Assembly: GCA_015680685.1 (NCBI GenBank)
Contig: MNCI01002119.1
Location: 243,685-307,684 of the forward strand
Direction of reading: 5' to 3'
DNA from: Gnetum montanum
Taxonomy: Eukaryota > Streptophyta > Gnetopsida > Gnetales > Gnetaceae
Length of the DNA: 64,000 nt
Below, piece by piece: positions 12,001 to 23,570 of the stretch. Both the position numbers and the translations under genes were made by a program. The notes under the pieces were generated by a model, which worked only from the letters and a program-made list of their open reading frames with translations, was not told the origin of the DNA and ran no database searches. Every line of letters begins with the position of its first letter. Position 1 is the first letter of the stretch.

Positions 12001-14631
12001 ACATTTTCTCATCCTCAACAGTAAGTTTTCTAAGGGTTAGGAGTAGTCAAATAGATGGTAGAGGCTCATTCCTCATAAATCCATTGTTTCAGCTACATGA
12101 CACTATGTTTTTGGGTTTCATAGAGGACTTTGGAGGTGTGTGGTTTCCGTTTGATGAATGTTGATATCTAGAAGCCCAGATCCTAGGAGGCATGTCTAAT
12201 TATCATGCAATGTGATTATTTTGAATGTTCTAGTTATTAGTAATGTCTATTTTAGCCTAGGGTGTGATGGTCCTCATGGTTCATGTTCATGACTCTTAAG
12301 CCAATTTGAGAGACAAATTCCCTCCCTAGTTGATAGATATGATTGATATAGAAAGGATCATGGAGGTGTGGACATGTTATATGGTGTCTATGGTTAAGGA
12401 GTATCTAGCAAGTGTGTTTGTTTGTTAGGGTGAGTCAACCCAAAAATTAGATGAATTGAATGTCAAGGATGCTGGAGTAAATAAAAAGGAAACATGAGTG
12501 CCACAATGCAAATGTTCATCTAGGATTCTCAAGATGTGGTCCAGCATTAACCCTTGAGGTGGGAGCTAGAAAGCTAAGCCACCAAGGATCATGGTGCAGA
12601 TATTCGAATTGTCATTTTGTGATCATTATCACCTCAAAAGTTATCTTTTGTGAATTCAAAAGACTTATGTTGGCCTTCTCTTGGAGTAAATTGTTAATTT
12701 TGAACAGTTGCTCATCCTTAGTAGTAAGTTTTCTAATGGTTAGGAGTAGTTGGACAGATTGTAGAGGATCATGCCTCATAAATCCATTATTTCGGCTACA
12801 TGACACTCTATTTTTTGGTTTCATAGACAAATTTGGGGGTGTGTGGTTTCTAAACAGTGAATGTGGGTATCTTGAAGTCTAGGTCTTAAGATGTGTTTTT
12901 GTTTATCTTGCGATGTGATTGTTTTGAATGTGTTCTAGTATTCAAGAATGTCCATTTTATTCTAGGATGTGATGCTTCTCTTGGTTCATGTTCATGACTC
13001 TTGAGCTTATTCGAGAGGAAAATACCCTCCCTAGTTAACATATATGATTGATAGAAAAAGGCTTGTGGAGGTACGGACATGTTCTATGGTGTTCATAGTT
13101 AAAGAGTGTAGCAAGTGTGTTCATTTGTTAGGTGGAGTCAACCTAGAAATCAAATGAATAGAATGTCAAGGGTGCTAGTAGAGTACGTTAATCAGAAACA
13201 TGAGGTCCTCAATGCAAATGTTCATCTAGGATCCTCAAGCCCATGGTCCAATGTTAACCCTTGAGGTCAGAGCTAGAAAACCCAACCACTGAGGATCATA
13301 GTGTAGGTATTTGGGTTGCTATTTTGTGATCATATCACCTCAAAAATTAAAATTTTGTGCATTCAAAGACTTACGTTGGCCCTTCCATTGGAGTAACTTG
13401 TTGATCTTGAATGTTTGCTCATCCTGAGTAGTATGTTTTCCAAGGGTTAGAAGTAATCAAATATAGGGTAGAGGATCTTGCCTCATAAATCCATCGGTTT
13501 GGCTATGCAACACTCTATTTTTGGGTTTCATGAAGGTCTTTGGGAGTGTGTGGTTTTAGAATAGTCAATGTGGGTATCTGGAAGCCTATATCCAAGGAGG
13601 TTTTTCTATTTATCTTGCAGTGTCATTGTTTCAAATATGTTCTAGTTTTCATGAATGTCCATTTTATCTTAAGGTGCCATGATCCTCATTGTTCACATTC
13701 ATGACTCTTGAGCTAATTCAAGAGACAAATACACCCTCCATGGTTGATACATACAATTGAGAGAGAAAGGCTCATGGTGGTGTGGACATGTTCTGTGTTG
13801 TCTATAGTTTAAAAGTGTCCATTGAGTGTCCCCCTTTCTTAGGGTGAGTAAACACAAAAATTCAATGAACAAAATGTCAAGGGTGCTAGTGGAGTATGTT
13901 AAATTGAAAACATGAGTGCCTCAATGAAAATTTTCATTTTTGATCATCAAGCCATGGTCCAGCATTTACCCTTAAGGCTGGAACTAGAAAGCTTAGCCAT
14001 CAAGGATCATGATGTACGTATTCGAGTTGGTGTTTTGTGATCATATCACCTCAAAAGTTATCTTTTGCAGATTCAAAGACTTACATTGGCCCTTCCCTTG
14101 GAGTAACTTCTTGAGTTTGAACATTTTTTCATCCTTGACATTTATTTTTCCAAGGGTTAAGAGTAGTTAGACAAATGGTAGAGGACCATGCCTTGTAAAT
14201 CCATTATTTTGGTTGCATGACACTCTATTTTTGGGTTTCATGGAGGACTTTGGGAGTGTGTGGTTTCTAAATGGTGAATGTGGATATCTAGAATCCTAGA
14301 TCATAGGAGGTGTTTTTGTTTATCTTGTAATGTAATTATTCAAAATGTGTTCTAGTTTTCATGAATGTCCACTTTAGCTTAGGATGCCATGCTCCTCATG
14401 GTTCACATTCATGACTCTTGAGTTAATTCGAGAGACAAATTCCCCCTTCATGGTTGATAGATACGATTAAGAGAGAGAGGATCATGGAGGTATGGATGTG
14501 TTCTATGATGTCCATGATTAAAAAGTATCCATTGAGTGTCCCTATTTATTGGGTGAGTTAACATAGAAATCAGAAAAATAGAATGTCGAGAATGCTCATA
14601 GAGTATGTTAAATCAAAAATGTGAGTGCCTT

Positions 14632-14707
14632 TATAGCAACTGAAAATGTCAACAGTTGGAAAACACTAAGGGATCAATGGGTGTGATAGTTTTGACCCTG
14701 TACCCAC
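14632..14707 (-). repeat. Remnant of the family B 3' LTR
   Basis: These 76 bp match the end of the B 5' LTR (33965 onward), with shared blocks ACTGAAAATGTCA, GGAAAACACT and TTTTGACCC. They begin right after the target duplication GCCTT and are cut at 14708 by the A1 insertion. They are the key evidence that the B element's far end is here. Confidence 0.75.
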
Positions 14708-15315
14708 TGAAACACCACAAAAATTTTGGCTAACACTTGAAGACAGAAATTAAGCTAAGTCATGGTGATCCTTATGACCAAGCTTGAAAGCCTCAAAAAT
14801 AACATCAAACGAAGTCAAAGCAAGCAAGTAAAAGTTCCCTGGGACCCACACAAGACTACGATGACATCTGGCATCAAACTTGGCAAATCTTGAGCTCAAA
14901 ATACTTGGTTTTCACTAAGTATGCATCTTGTATGCTGGCCTACACATGCCCAGCGTAAGGCCCAGCGTACAGCAACTTTCAGGGCTCAAAAACTCATTAA
15001 ATCATGCTAAAGTGGAGTGTCCAGACCCCCAGGACCTTCCCCAAGGTTCCCAGCAGGTCTCAGGCACTTGAAAATCAAATTTTGGGCTCCAAATGATGGT
15101 CTTCCATTCCTGTACGCCCAACGTATACGCCCGGCATAAGGCCAGCGTAGACAGACTTTCGGGCTCCAGAAATGCATCAAAACGTGCCAGAATCGAACGT
15201 CCGGACCCCCCAGAACCTTCCCCAAGGTCCCCAGCAGGTCTCAGGCACTTGAAAATCAAATTTTGGGCTCCAAATGATGATCTTCCATTCCTATACGCCC
15301 AGCGTGTACGCCCTA

Positions 15316-15475
15316 GCGTAACTGCTACAGTGCTCCGGCGTAAATGCTGCAGTGCTCTGGCGTAACTGCTACAGTGCTTCGGCGTAAATGCTGCAGTGCT
15401 CCGGCGTAAATGCTACAGTGCTTCAACGTAAATGCTACAGTGCTCCGGCGTAAATGCTACAGTGTTTCAGCGTAT
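15316..15475 (+). repeat. 21-bp minisatellite in the A1 5' LTR
   Basis: About eight tandem copies of a unit near GCGTAAATGCTACAGTGCTC. Copy number varies between LTRs: about eleven in the A1 3' LTR (22847-23075), about five in the solo LTR, and almost none in the A2 3' LTR. It lies upstream of the TATA box, in the region expected to hold promoter control sites. Confidence 0.8.
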
Positions 15476-15664
15476 ATGCCCAGCGTATACGCCAGCGTCT
15501 ACGCCCAGCGTCCATCCAGGTTCACACGCCCAGCGTCTACGCCCAGCGTATACGCCCAGCGTCCATCCAAGTTCACACGACCAGCAAGTCCAGCGTATAC
15601 GCTGGCCTGATGTAGCGTATACGCCCACGTGTCTTCCAACCCGATTTTCCCGGTAATCCTACCC

Positions 15665-15674
15665 CTATAAATAG
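15665..15674 (+). promoter_or_regulatory. TATA box of the A1 5' LTR
   Basis: CTATAAATAG follows a C-rich run. Equivalent boxes sit at the same relative place in the B, C and D LTRs, which supports a shared core promoter. Confidence 0.65.
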
Positions 15675-16131
15675 CCCAGTTTTCTACGTTCACCAGGGGG
15701 GAGACAAAATTTCTAACAGAGCAGACCTAAAGCAATTACGCTACCGGGGCCTTTCGTCCGCCTTGTGTCAAAGCCACAACTGCGTTTGGACCGGTGCACT
15801 TTGTAATCAATTCTCAATATAAAACAGTTTACATTTTGCTCAGATTTATTGCAGTTTTCTTCATTTTTCAGTTTACGTTTACAGGCTCATTTACATTATC
15901 GTGCTTGTTTACGGTTTACATTTAACGTGCATTGTTTACGTATAACCCAACGTGTTGTAGCGGCAAACGTTGGGGAAGTCCTTGTTTGATCCGCGTGTGG
16001 ACCATTCAAGGCACTCTGCCTTTGTCCGTTCCAGCTTGCCCTCAAGCAGAGGCAGGGTCGACTGTGCTTGTCCGTAGATCTTTCGGTGCTCGCAATGTTC
16101 CAGCCTTGCACCGACGATTTCGGTCGGTACA

Positions 16132-16155
16132 GTTTTTGGCGCTAGAAGGAGGGCC
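16132..16155 (+). promoter_or_regulatory. Primer-binding region of A1
   Basis: Right after the LTR end the sequence reads GTTTTTGGCGCTAGAAGG and then AGGGCC. TGGCGC fits a site pairing with a tRNA 3' end, as in many Tat-type elements (TTTGGCGCC). The B leader has the matching TTTTCTAGTGCTAAAAGG at the same place. I could not assign the primer tRNA. Confidence 0.6.
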
Positions 16156-17104
16156 TTCGTCTAAAACTTTGCCTGCAAATCTTTCAGCGTCTACGCTGAT
16201 AACTGAAACGCCCGCGTCTACGCTGACAACTGAAACCCTAGCGTCTACGCTACAAAACTGAAACCCCAGCGTCTACGTTGCAAACAAATTTCCAGCGTCT
16301 ACGCTAGCTACAGTGCTTTTACGCTAGCTACAGTGCTTTTACGCTAGCTATGGTGCTTTTACGCTTGCTACAATCCTTTTACACTTGCTACAGTGCTTTT
16401 ACGCCAGCTACAGTGCTTTTACACTTGCTACAGTACTTTTACGCTTGCTACAGTGTTTTACGCTTGCTACAGTGCTTTTACGCTTGCTACAATGTTTTAC
16501 GCTTGCTACAGTGCTTTTACGCCAGCTACAGTGCTTTTACGCTTGCTACAGTACTTTTACGCTTGCTACAGTGTTTTACGCTTGCTACAATGCTTTTACG
16601 CTAGCTACAGTGCTTTTACGCTTGCTACAGTGCTTTTACGCTAGCTACAGTGCTTTTACGCTTGCTACAGTGTTTTTACGCTTGCTACAGTGTTCGGGCG
16701 TATACGCTGCTACAGTGTTCGGGCGTATACGCTGCTACAGTGTTTACGCTGCTACAGTACTGCTACAGTACCGCTACAGTGTTTTTTCAACAAAAACACC
16801 CAAAACGAGCCTGTTTCGAAGCCGAATTCGCTGCGATTCGCACCAACATGGATCACCTTGTCTAAGGCATACAATACACACAACATAACGATTCCGAGAT
16901 GACTTCCTCTTACCCGAAATCGCCATCCGCGTACGACTACGGTTCATAATTTTATACTTAGCCAAATTTTCTCCCGTTTACATTGTACACGCTAGACACT
17001 TAGAAAAATTTTCAGTGTTCACACATCGGACACTCTGCACACTTAGCCCGAAACACACTCGGCACTTATTAGCTAGTACATAAGTTGCCCCGTCACACAT
17101 CACC
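16156..17104 (+). other. Leader (5' UTR) of A1
   Basis: About 950 bp between the primer-binding region and the Gag start, without a credible gene. The first two thirds are a minisatellite built on TACGC and CTACAGTG. The last third is unique apart from one copy, near 16987-17025, of the 34-bp unit that is repeated four times in A2. The leader would carry packaging signals in an element of this kind. Confidence 0.6.
16300..16770 (+). repeat. 20-21 bp minisatellite in the A1 leader
   Basis: More than twenty tandem copies of a unit near TTTTACGCTTGCTACAGTGC. It shares the GCTACAGTG core with the different 21-bp repeat inside the LTR. The overlapping short frames read here (LLQCFYACY and similar) are by-products of the repeat. 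Confidence 0.85.
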
Positions 17105-20100
17105 ATGGAGTCATCCACGACCTCTAATGCACGCGCCTTCATAGTCCCGACACAAGAACAGTATAACTACATCTGTGTGAAGATTCAAGCCAACCTTCCT
17201 CTTGACACCATAGAACAGGAGGGAAAACGAAACTTCGAGCACATATACATGGGAGGTCACGAATTCGTCCCCTCTGTATATGACATCATCCCCCTTTTTG
17301 AACCTCAGCATAAACTCATCTCCCAGCTCCTTCTGGCAAGGAGCCAAAACTCACGGCGACCCACTGAGGAGCTCCAAAACCAACACGATGTAGATGACTT
17401 CGAGGCACAATCTGAACCTGAGGATTCACACCACCCCCTCAGTCCCCATACTCACGTGAACCCATCGTTCCATCCTCGCAAGGGACAGGCGGCCACTCAC
17501 CAAGTGTCAACGAGCATACAAGCACCAGTATCCCAACAGAGATTACCCACCCCCATCTCCACCCCGTACATACCACACGGGCAAACGCATGGGGCCACTT
17601 TCACTACATTGGCCCCGCACATCCAGGGTGTCACTTCATAGTTTGTGGCTATGCAAGGGGCCATACCCCTTGTTCAACAACCCACTCACTTCAATGCGCC
17701 ACACCCCACAACCGCAACTCTGAGCATCGCTCCACAGCAACAAATGATGACCCAACAACCTCCCCAACCAACTAATCCGCCTACCGCTCAAGAGTGGGCA
17801 GAAGCAAAACAAATGATGCAAACGTTAGCAGATGAGATAAAGCAACTCAGAGCTGACAACACTGAACAAGTTAAAGTACTGGATTTCTATCGCGACGATC
17901 CAGTTAGCTTTTTAGTGCCACCATTGGCTTTACCCAAGGGAATCGCATTGCCCCAGTTAACCAAGTACAATGGGGAGGGAGATCCAAACTCTCACTTAGT
18001 CACGTTTCGATCAGAAACTCTATTGCTTCAAGCTTGGCCCCACGCAATCTTGCGAGTGTTCGCTATGTCCTTAACGAGCGTAGCCTTAGACTGGTACCGA
18101 GCCTTGCCTCGTAACTCCATATCCTCTCTGGAGGACCTGTTACATCAGTTCGTTACACGGTTTAAGTACAACCTCAAGCCTGAAGCCACACTAGATAGTC
18201 TGATATAGGTGAAACAAGCACCACTTGAGCCTGTGCAAATGTTCATCCAACGGTGGAGTGCAGCCCTTAACGAACTTCATGAGCCCATCCCTGAAAAGTA
18301 TTTGCTTACGATTCTAAAGGGAGCCGTGAATGACTTCATTAAGTCAAAACTGTACTACCTAAGTGCTCAAACGTTGAGCCAAGCATTCACACAGATCAAG
18401 AACATTGAACAAGCTGCACAAACCAGCAATGACCCTGCCTATGTGGCTTACAAGGACCAACACGTTGCCAACCAAAAGGCAACAATGGAAACTATAGCCA
18501 CAAGCACAAAAACAACTAACACTAGTACCAACCTGCCTGCAACAACAAGGGCCACCCCAAGGCCCAATTTTCAGCGCAAGGATCGCTCTAAGTGCACACC
18601 TCTACCTGCACGACCTTCAGAACTCCTAGAGCAACTCCTTAGAACTGGGCAAATCCAATACAAACATGTAGCGGAGAATGCTCGCCGCCGACATGATAGG
18701 TACTGCGAGTTACTAAGGAACCCCACCTTAGCAGCACCAAATGAGCCCCCGGTTCCACGACATTTCAAGTTAGACCAATTCTGTCACTACCACCAAATGT
18801 CCGGTCACAATACCGACACCTGTCGTGCGTTAAAGGATGATCTACAAGCAATGATAGAACGGGGCCAACTGAATGTCAACACCCTAAATCAACTGAGCAC
18901 AGATGATGCCTCCTATGTCATAAACTCCATTGGCATAGATAGTAAGCCTAAACCTGTGCAGCAACCTTTTGTGATTCGTGTGCCTCCTAGCAAGGCAACA
19001 ATCCCCTCCACCTCCATGAGCAAGGGGCTTCCCATCGTCATCAAGGTGCCACCTAGAGCACCGATGACACCTTTTGTGGTCAAAGTACCACCACACACAT
19101 CCGCTAAGATGTTAAACTGGCAAGATTCAATGCAATCTCAAGCACTGAAGACACCCTTTGTGGTCAAAGTACCACCACAGTCGTCCGCTAAGATGTTAAA
19201 CTGGCACGATGCACCAATGACAACAGCTAAGAAACCTTTCGTTATCAAGGTGCCACAATGAGCTAGTCAAATAACAACGACACCTCCCAAACTACCATTT
19301 GTCATAAAGGTGCCATCACGCGATGGCCCCTCACCTACCCAGTGCCCAACCGTAGGAAACATCTCAACCTCCCCTCCCTTAAGAGTCAACCCTACCAACA
19401 ACACGGATAAGCCTACCAAATGGCAGCAGAAGAGGACAAATGAACAATGAACAATACCCACAGCTGAAACAAAGGATACACCTAATATACAACAACTAAA
19501 CACTGGGGGCCCTGCCCCTAATCCGAAACAAACCAGGCCCAAGCCCTCAACCCATACAGAGGAAGCCAACATAACAACAGACAACACAGACTTTGTAGCT
19601 ACACTGGCCCAGGTGAAATGAACGCTCAAACAAAAGAACACAACCATGAGCCTGTACAACCTAGTCATGACATCATCGACTCATCGTGAAGCCTTAGCAC
19701 AAACATTAGCATCTATTCCTGTTACAGAGGACATCCCTGCTAACATGGAATCCATCCGTACAATGATTTCACAACACATACCACAAGGATTGGGTTCAAA
19801 CACCTTAGCCTTTAGTGATGATACAATTAAACGTGGCCCTGAACGAGGGGAAGTCACAACAGCTCCATTATCAATCAGTGTACGTGTTGGGCAATGTACC
19901 ATTCGCAGAGTGCACATTGATGACGGTGCGGCGACAAACGTAGTTCTATACTCCGTCATCGACAAACTAGGCATGGCAGATGAGATCATGCCAACGAAAA
20001 CCACGTGTTTAAAATCTTTCAATGGATCATGTGTCACAGTCAAGGGCAAAATCAACTTAGCCTTTGTGGCAGGTGAACAATTCCCCACCAGCGCGGAGTT

Positions 20101-20563
20101 CACTGTCATAGAAGAGATGCCCAGTTTCAACATGATTCTTGGTAGACCTTGGCTAGCACAACAACGAGCCGTTTCCTCACCGATACATCAAGAAATCCAC
20201 CTTCCATACGAAGGTGGACAAGTCATTATACATGGCGACAACACTCCTTTTCAAGCTGACCACAACATGGACATGTCACAGGTCTTGAAAGAGGAGCCTC
20301 TTGAAGCAACACCCACAACAACAAACACAACACCTAGAGCTAAAATGCCCGAACAAGGGGTAAAAACTGAAAGCCTCCTAGAGCAAACTAGCACGCCTCC
20401 TAGACCATGTCCGACTAAGAAACAACCACATAATCAAGACTCCCTTGCGGCCAAAGACACGTCTAATCCCCGCCCACTCTTCACCTTTGTTCGTTGTGCA
20501 TACGTCACCTTAGTTTGCATTGCACTAGCTTGCACGCTTGCATGTGGCCCGAAAAGGCCTTAA
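17105..20563 (+). pseudogene. gag-pro: Gag-protease polyprotein of A1, disabled by stop codons
   Basis: The frame corresponds to the intact 1328-codon gene of A2. It is one continuous reading frame of about 1153 codons without frameshift, but carries five stop codons: TAG at 17639 and 18206, TGA at 19259, 19448 and 19616. Each lies where A2 has a Gln or Arg codon. Recognisable parts are the Gag core (YNGEGDP and LDWYRALPRNS), a zinc knuckle (FCHYHQMSGHNTDTC) and a protease segment with VHIDDGAATNVV. Its in-frame 84-bp repeat has two copies (19081-19250) against eight in A2, which explains nearly all of the length difference. The start ATG at 17105 lies within MESS, which in A2 is preceded by a further in-frame ATG. 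Confidence 0.9.
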
Positions 20564-20626
20564 ACTAAACCATGGCCCGAAAAGGCCTTAAACTAGAACA
20601 CGTGGCCCGAAAAGGCCTTAAACTAC
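20548..20626 (+). repeat. Threefold repeat at the Gag-protease stop
   Basis: Three copies of GGCCCGAAAAGGCCTTAAAC span the stop codon and the start of the 3' UTR. The unit contains the palindrome AAGGCCTT. A2 has the same threefold repeat at 59550-59630. Confidence 0.85.
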
Positions 20627-22225
20627 CACCTTTTCACATTATTTTCTATTCACTTGTGCATTTCAATTCATGTTTTCTGCAGTGGCTATTTAACATTGTT
20701 TTCTCTAGTTGCTTTTGTTTACAGGATCATACGGACACACATGCCTACATCCACATAGTCCTGGATTATGACTTAAAACTAATACCACAGAATAGTCCTG
20801 GATTATGACTTAAAACTAATACCACAGAACAGTCCTGGCATCATGACTTAAAACTGATACCACAGAATGTCCTGGCATCATGACGGTAAACCGACACCAC
20901 AGAGCTCTGTTCGACATGACACTTAACTGTCACACTCATTCACCAGAGTCTGCTAAGACTATAAACTAGCTTACCTCTTCATAGTCCTCCATGACTATAA
21001 AATAGCAATGTACCGTCCGCTATGACGCTAAACTGGCAACGTCCAACGGGTTATGACGTAAAACTAACCCACGACAGTCCGCCAAGACTATAAATTGGCC
21101 ACATCATTTCTAGAACATTCATCTGCTGCTGTAATTCATGACATTTCTTCTTCAATGTCTGCTGCATCATTCATCACACTTGCCTTGACAACACTATTGC
21201 TGCTCATTCTGTTTGCCTCATGTTTCACATGGCGTCTCCATTTGCATTAGTCACATTCATGCCTGAAGTGTTCGCTAACTCATTCACTTGTGGTTTTCTT
21301 GTCTTCTTGGAGTTGTGTTTGCAGGATGACACCCAGTGGTGCTCGTACATCGATACACTTCATCACGGTGACAAGGTGCCACATTGTTTCTGAAGCACGC
21401 AACCAGGTTAATCAATTTGGTCAAAAGTACATTCCCAGTTCCCAATACATTCCCCATTTCCCCAACACTCTTATTCCCATTCCTACATAGTTACATTTCC
21501 CAGATACACCCAGTCCACCCCAAAAATTTGAGCCTACTGTTACATGCTATGACACTCTCAAGCAACTGCAACACACAACATGGCACATGAGCATGAGTGC
21601 AAAATTGAAAGAAAGCTCTTTCCAAAAAACAACAAAAAAAGAGCAAAAAAAAAAAGAAGAAAGAAAAAGAAAAGAGCAAAGAGCAAAATGAACCACAAGA
21701 CCCTTGGCACGTCCCATAAGCCTCCGACGGGAAGGCAGTTATCTTGGAAACAAACACTCATGTCTCAAAAGCTCAAGTAACATCTCATTGCGTAGCTTTG
21801 GCTCTCCGCCAACAGGTTTTATTTAACACCAAATAAAGGGCCTGTTCCTCCAGAGAACGTAACCCACCATCACATGGCCAACGAGTCCTCTTAAACACTA
21901 AACAAGAGTCTTGTTCCGCCAAAGGATGCACATCTCATGCCTTGATTCTGAGTCTGCTAAACAATGGCTATTGTCAAGGATCAGCATGGCCCGTATACAC
22001 ACCAGAGCATCCCCTTTACCATGCACAATCCTTTGCTCAGTTCCCAATCCCAACAATTTTCATTTTCCTATCCAGCTACAAACTTTATTTCCCCAATCCC
22101 ATGTACTACTGAACACAGTGCGATGACATCTGGCCAAGTGCTCGAGGATAATGTTTGCACCTTGTTTACTTGTGGTGTTTTGTACTTCTTTGTCGATGCC
22201 TCTCGAGTCAATTCCTCCAAACATC
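20627..22225 (+). other. 3' UTR of A1
   Basis: About 1.6 kb with no credible gene. It contains the hairpin array (20755-21095), a purine-rich stretch with long A runs (21600-21700) and the approach to the polypurine tract. It matches 58025-59590 of A2. Short open frames on both strands differ between the two copies and are not supported as genes. Confidence 0.6.
20755..21095 (+). repeat. Array of short hairpins in the A1 3' UTR
   Basis: About nine units, each a short stem-loop followed by AAACTGGC or a variant. Clear cases are AGTC-TGCTAA-GACT (20947-20960), ATAGTC-CTCCAT-GACTAT (20981-20998), CGTC-CGCTAT-GACG near 21027, and AGTC-CGCCAA-GACT near 21080. The first units have longer loops (AGTC, about nine bases, GACT). 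This is the same motif as in the C1 and C2 3' UTRs. Confidence 0.75.
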
Positions 22226-22241
22226 AACAAAGAGGGGCTAC
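22226..22241 (+). promoter_or_regulatory. Polypurine tract of A1
   Basis: CAACAAAGAGGGGCTA precedes the 3' LTR start TGAAACACC by one base. It has the composition and place of a plus-strand primer tract and is nearly the same as in A2, C1 and C2. Confidence 0.8.
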
Positions 22242-23078
22242 TGAAACACCACAAAAATTTTGGCTAACACTTGAAGACAGAAATTAAGCTAAGTCATGGT
22301 GATCTTCATGACCAAGCTTGAAAGCCTCAAAAATAACATCAAACGAAGTCAAAGAAAGCAAGTAAAAGTTCCCTGGGACCCACAAAAGATTACGATGACA
22401 TCTGGCATCAAACTTGGCAAATCTTGAGCTCAAAATACCTGGTTTTCACTAAGTATGCATCCTGTACGCTGGCCTACACATGCCCAGCGTAAGGCCCAGC
22501 GTACAGCAACTTTCGGGGCTCAAAAACTCATCAAAGCATGCTAAAGTGGAGTGTCCAGACCCCCCAGGACCTTCCCCAAGGTTCCCAGCAGGTCTCAGGC
22601 ACTTGAAAATCAAATTTTGGGCTCCAAATGATGGTCTTCCATTCCTGTACGCCCAGCGTATACGCCCGGCGTAAGGCCAGCGTAGACAGATTTTCGGGCT
22701 AGAGAAATGCATCAAAACATGCCAGAATCGAGCGTCCAGACCCCCCAGGACCTTCCCCAAGGTCCCCAGCAGGTCTCAGGCACTTGAAAATCAAATTTTG
22801 GGCTCCAAATGATGATCTTCCATTCCTATACGCCCAGCGTGTACGCCCTAGCGTAACTGCTATAGTGCTCCGGCGTAAATGCTGCAGTGCTCCGGCGTAA
22901 CTGCTACAGTGCTTCGGCGTAAATGCTGCAGTGCTCCGGCATAAATGCTACAGTGCTTCGGCGTAAATGCTACAGTGCTCTGGCATAACTGCTATAGTGC
23001 TTCGGCGTAAATGCTACAGTACTCCGGCGTAACTGCTACAGTGTTCTGGCGTAAATGCTACAGTGTTTCAGCGTAACT
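22242..23078 (+). repeat. 3' LTR of A1, truncated
   Basis: It matches the 5' LTR from its first base through the two 180-bp sub-repeats and into the 21-bp minisatellite, then stops near 23078. About 600 bp including the TATA box and LTR 3' end are missing. The next 18 bases match the protease part of A1. Confidence 0.85.
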
Positions 23079-23096
23079 GCACATTGATGACGGTGC

Positions 23097-23570
23097 TTTC
23101 TATTGTTCTCTACTCTTGTTTTGCGTCCTATTTGTTTTGCGTCCATTTTTGGCTACCTGTGTTTTCTGTGGTCACGTAATTTTAGCTTTTGCATTGCCGC
23201 TATCATCGTTTTGGTCATGGTAAATGCATAAACGTTACGTCATGGTTGCATGCAAGGTAGCTGAAACCTCCACCGTCGCAATTGTCATGGCCACGGGGCT
23301 GGCGCATTTTAAGCTACATGACCCTAGCATGCCATAACGTAAAATCCTTGGAAGGGCTAGGGCATGTGCGATGCGACAGCATGACACATGTTTTGTTAGA
23401 GCATGTTTCCAATTGTTTTGTTGCTATGCTAGGCTATTCACATGTTCTTGCTACGCTATGTACTGGAATAGGGTTATGCTATGCTATATATATGGACTGC
23501 TAGACGTTACTACTTTGCACATGTATTTCCTTTAAGTATGATGCTATCATTCAGTAATTTTATCATGCAG
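23097..23570 (+). other. Probable intron upstream of the phosphatase fragment
   Basis: Pyrimidine-rich, non-repetitive sequence without a credible frame. It ends in a good splice acceptor (TTTTATCATGCAG) right before the first recognised exon. I read it as part of an intron of the gene fragment. Confidence 0.4.

Larger units (their letters stand above)
3678..14626. repeat. Satellite array with a unit of about 0.7 kb (left block)
   Basis: The landmark GATCATATCA or a close variant recurs at 3917, 4617, 5326, 7000, 7841, 9850, 10556, 11213, 11919, 12621, 13329 and 14039. Most spacings are 657-710 bp. Two are 841 bp (7000 to 7841, and 7841 to 9850 once the inserted LTR is removed), and one is longer because of a sub-repeat block. 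Copies are clearly diverged. Short frames encoding an SSQIDGRG-like stretch are open in several copies but are broken in others, so I do not call them genes. The array was split by the family B insertion and resumes at 35777. Confidence 0.85.
14708..16131 (+). repeat. 5' LTR of A1
   Basis: A 1424-bp LTR with TG at the start (TGAAACACCAC) and CA at the end (CGGTCGGTACA). It contains two copies of the 180-bp sub-repeat (about 15018-15290), a 21-bp minisatellite (15316-15475), several palindromic GCGTATACGC words around 15480-15620, and a TATA box at 15665. The end sequence aligns with the ends of the B and C LTRs. Confidence 0.9.
14708..23078 (+). mobile_element. Family A non-autonomous Gag-protease element A1
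   Basis: Plus-strand order is 5' LTR (14708-16131), primer-binding region, repeat-rich leader, Gag-protease pseudogene, hairpin-rich 3' UTR, polypurine tract, and a truncated 3' LTR (22242-23078). It inserted into the B 3' LTR. The left flank is CCCAC (14703-14707), but no matching duplication can be found because the right end is lost. No reverse transcriptase, RNase H or integrase region lies between the gag-pro stop and the polypurine tract, in agreement with A2. The family therefore resembles Gag-only non-autonomous elements with an added protease. Confidence 0.85.

Noticed and set aside
4022-12882. Recurring frame with SSQIDGRG and LFLGF(I/M)EDFG in satellite units
   Set aside because: It is open in only some units, lengths vary and stops fall at random; repetition of a noncoding unit explains it. 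A decayed coding origin cannot be excluded.
16350-16900. Overlapping frames rich in LLRLLQCFYACY
   Set aside because: They are read through the leader minisatellite in all three frames and have no gene-like start or context.
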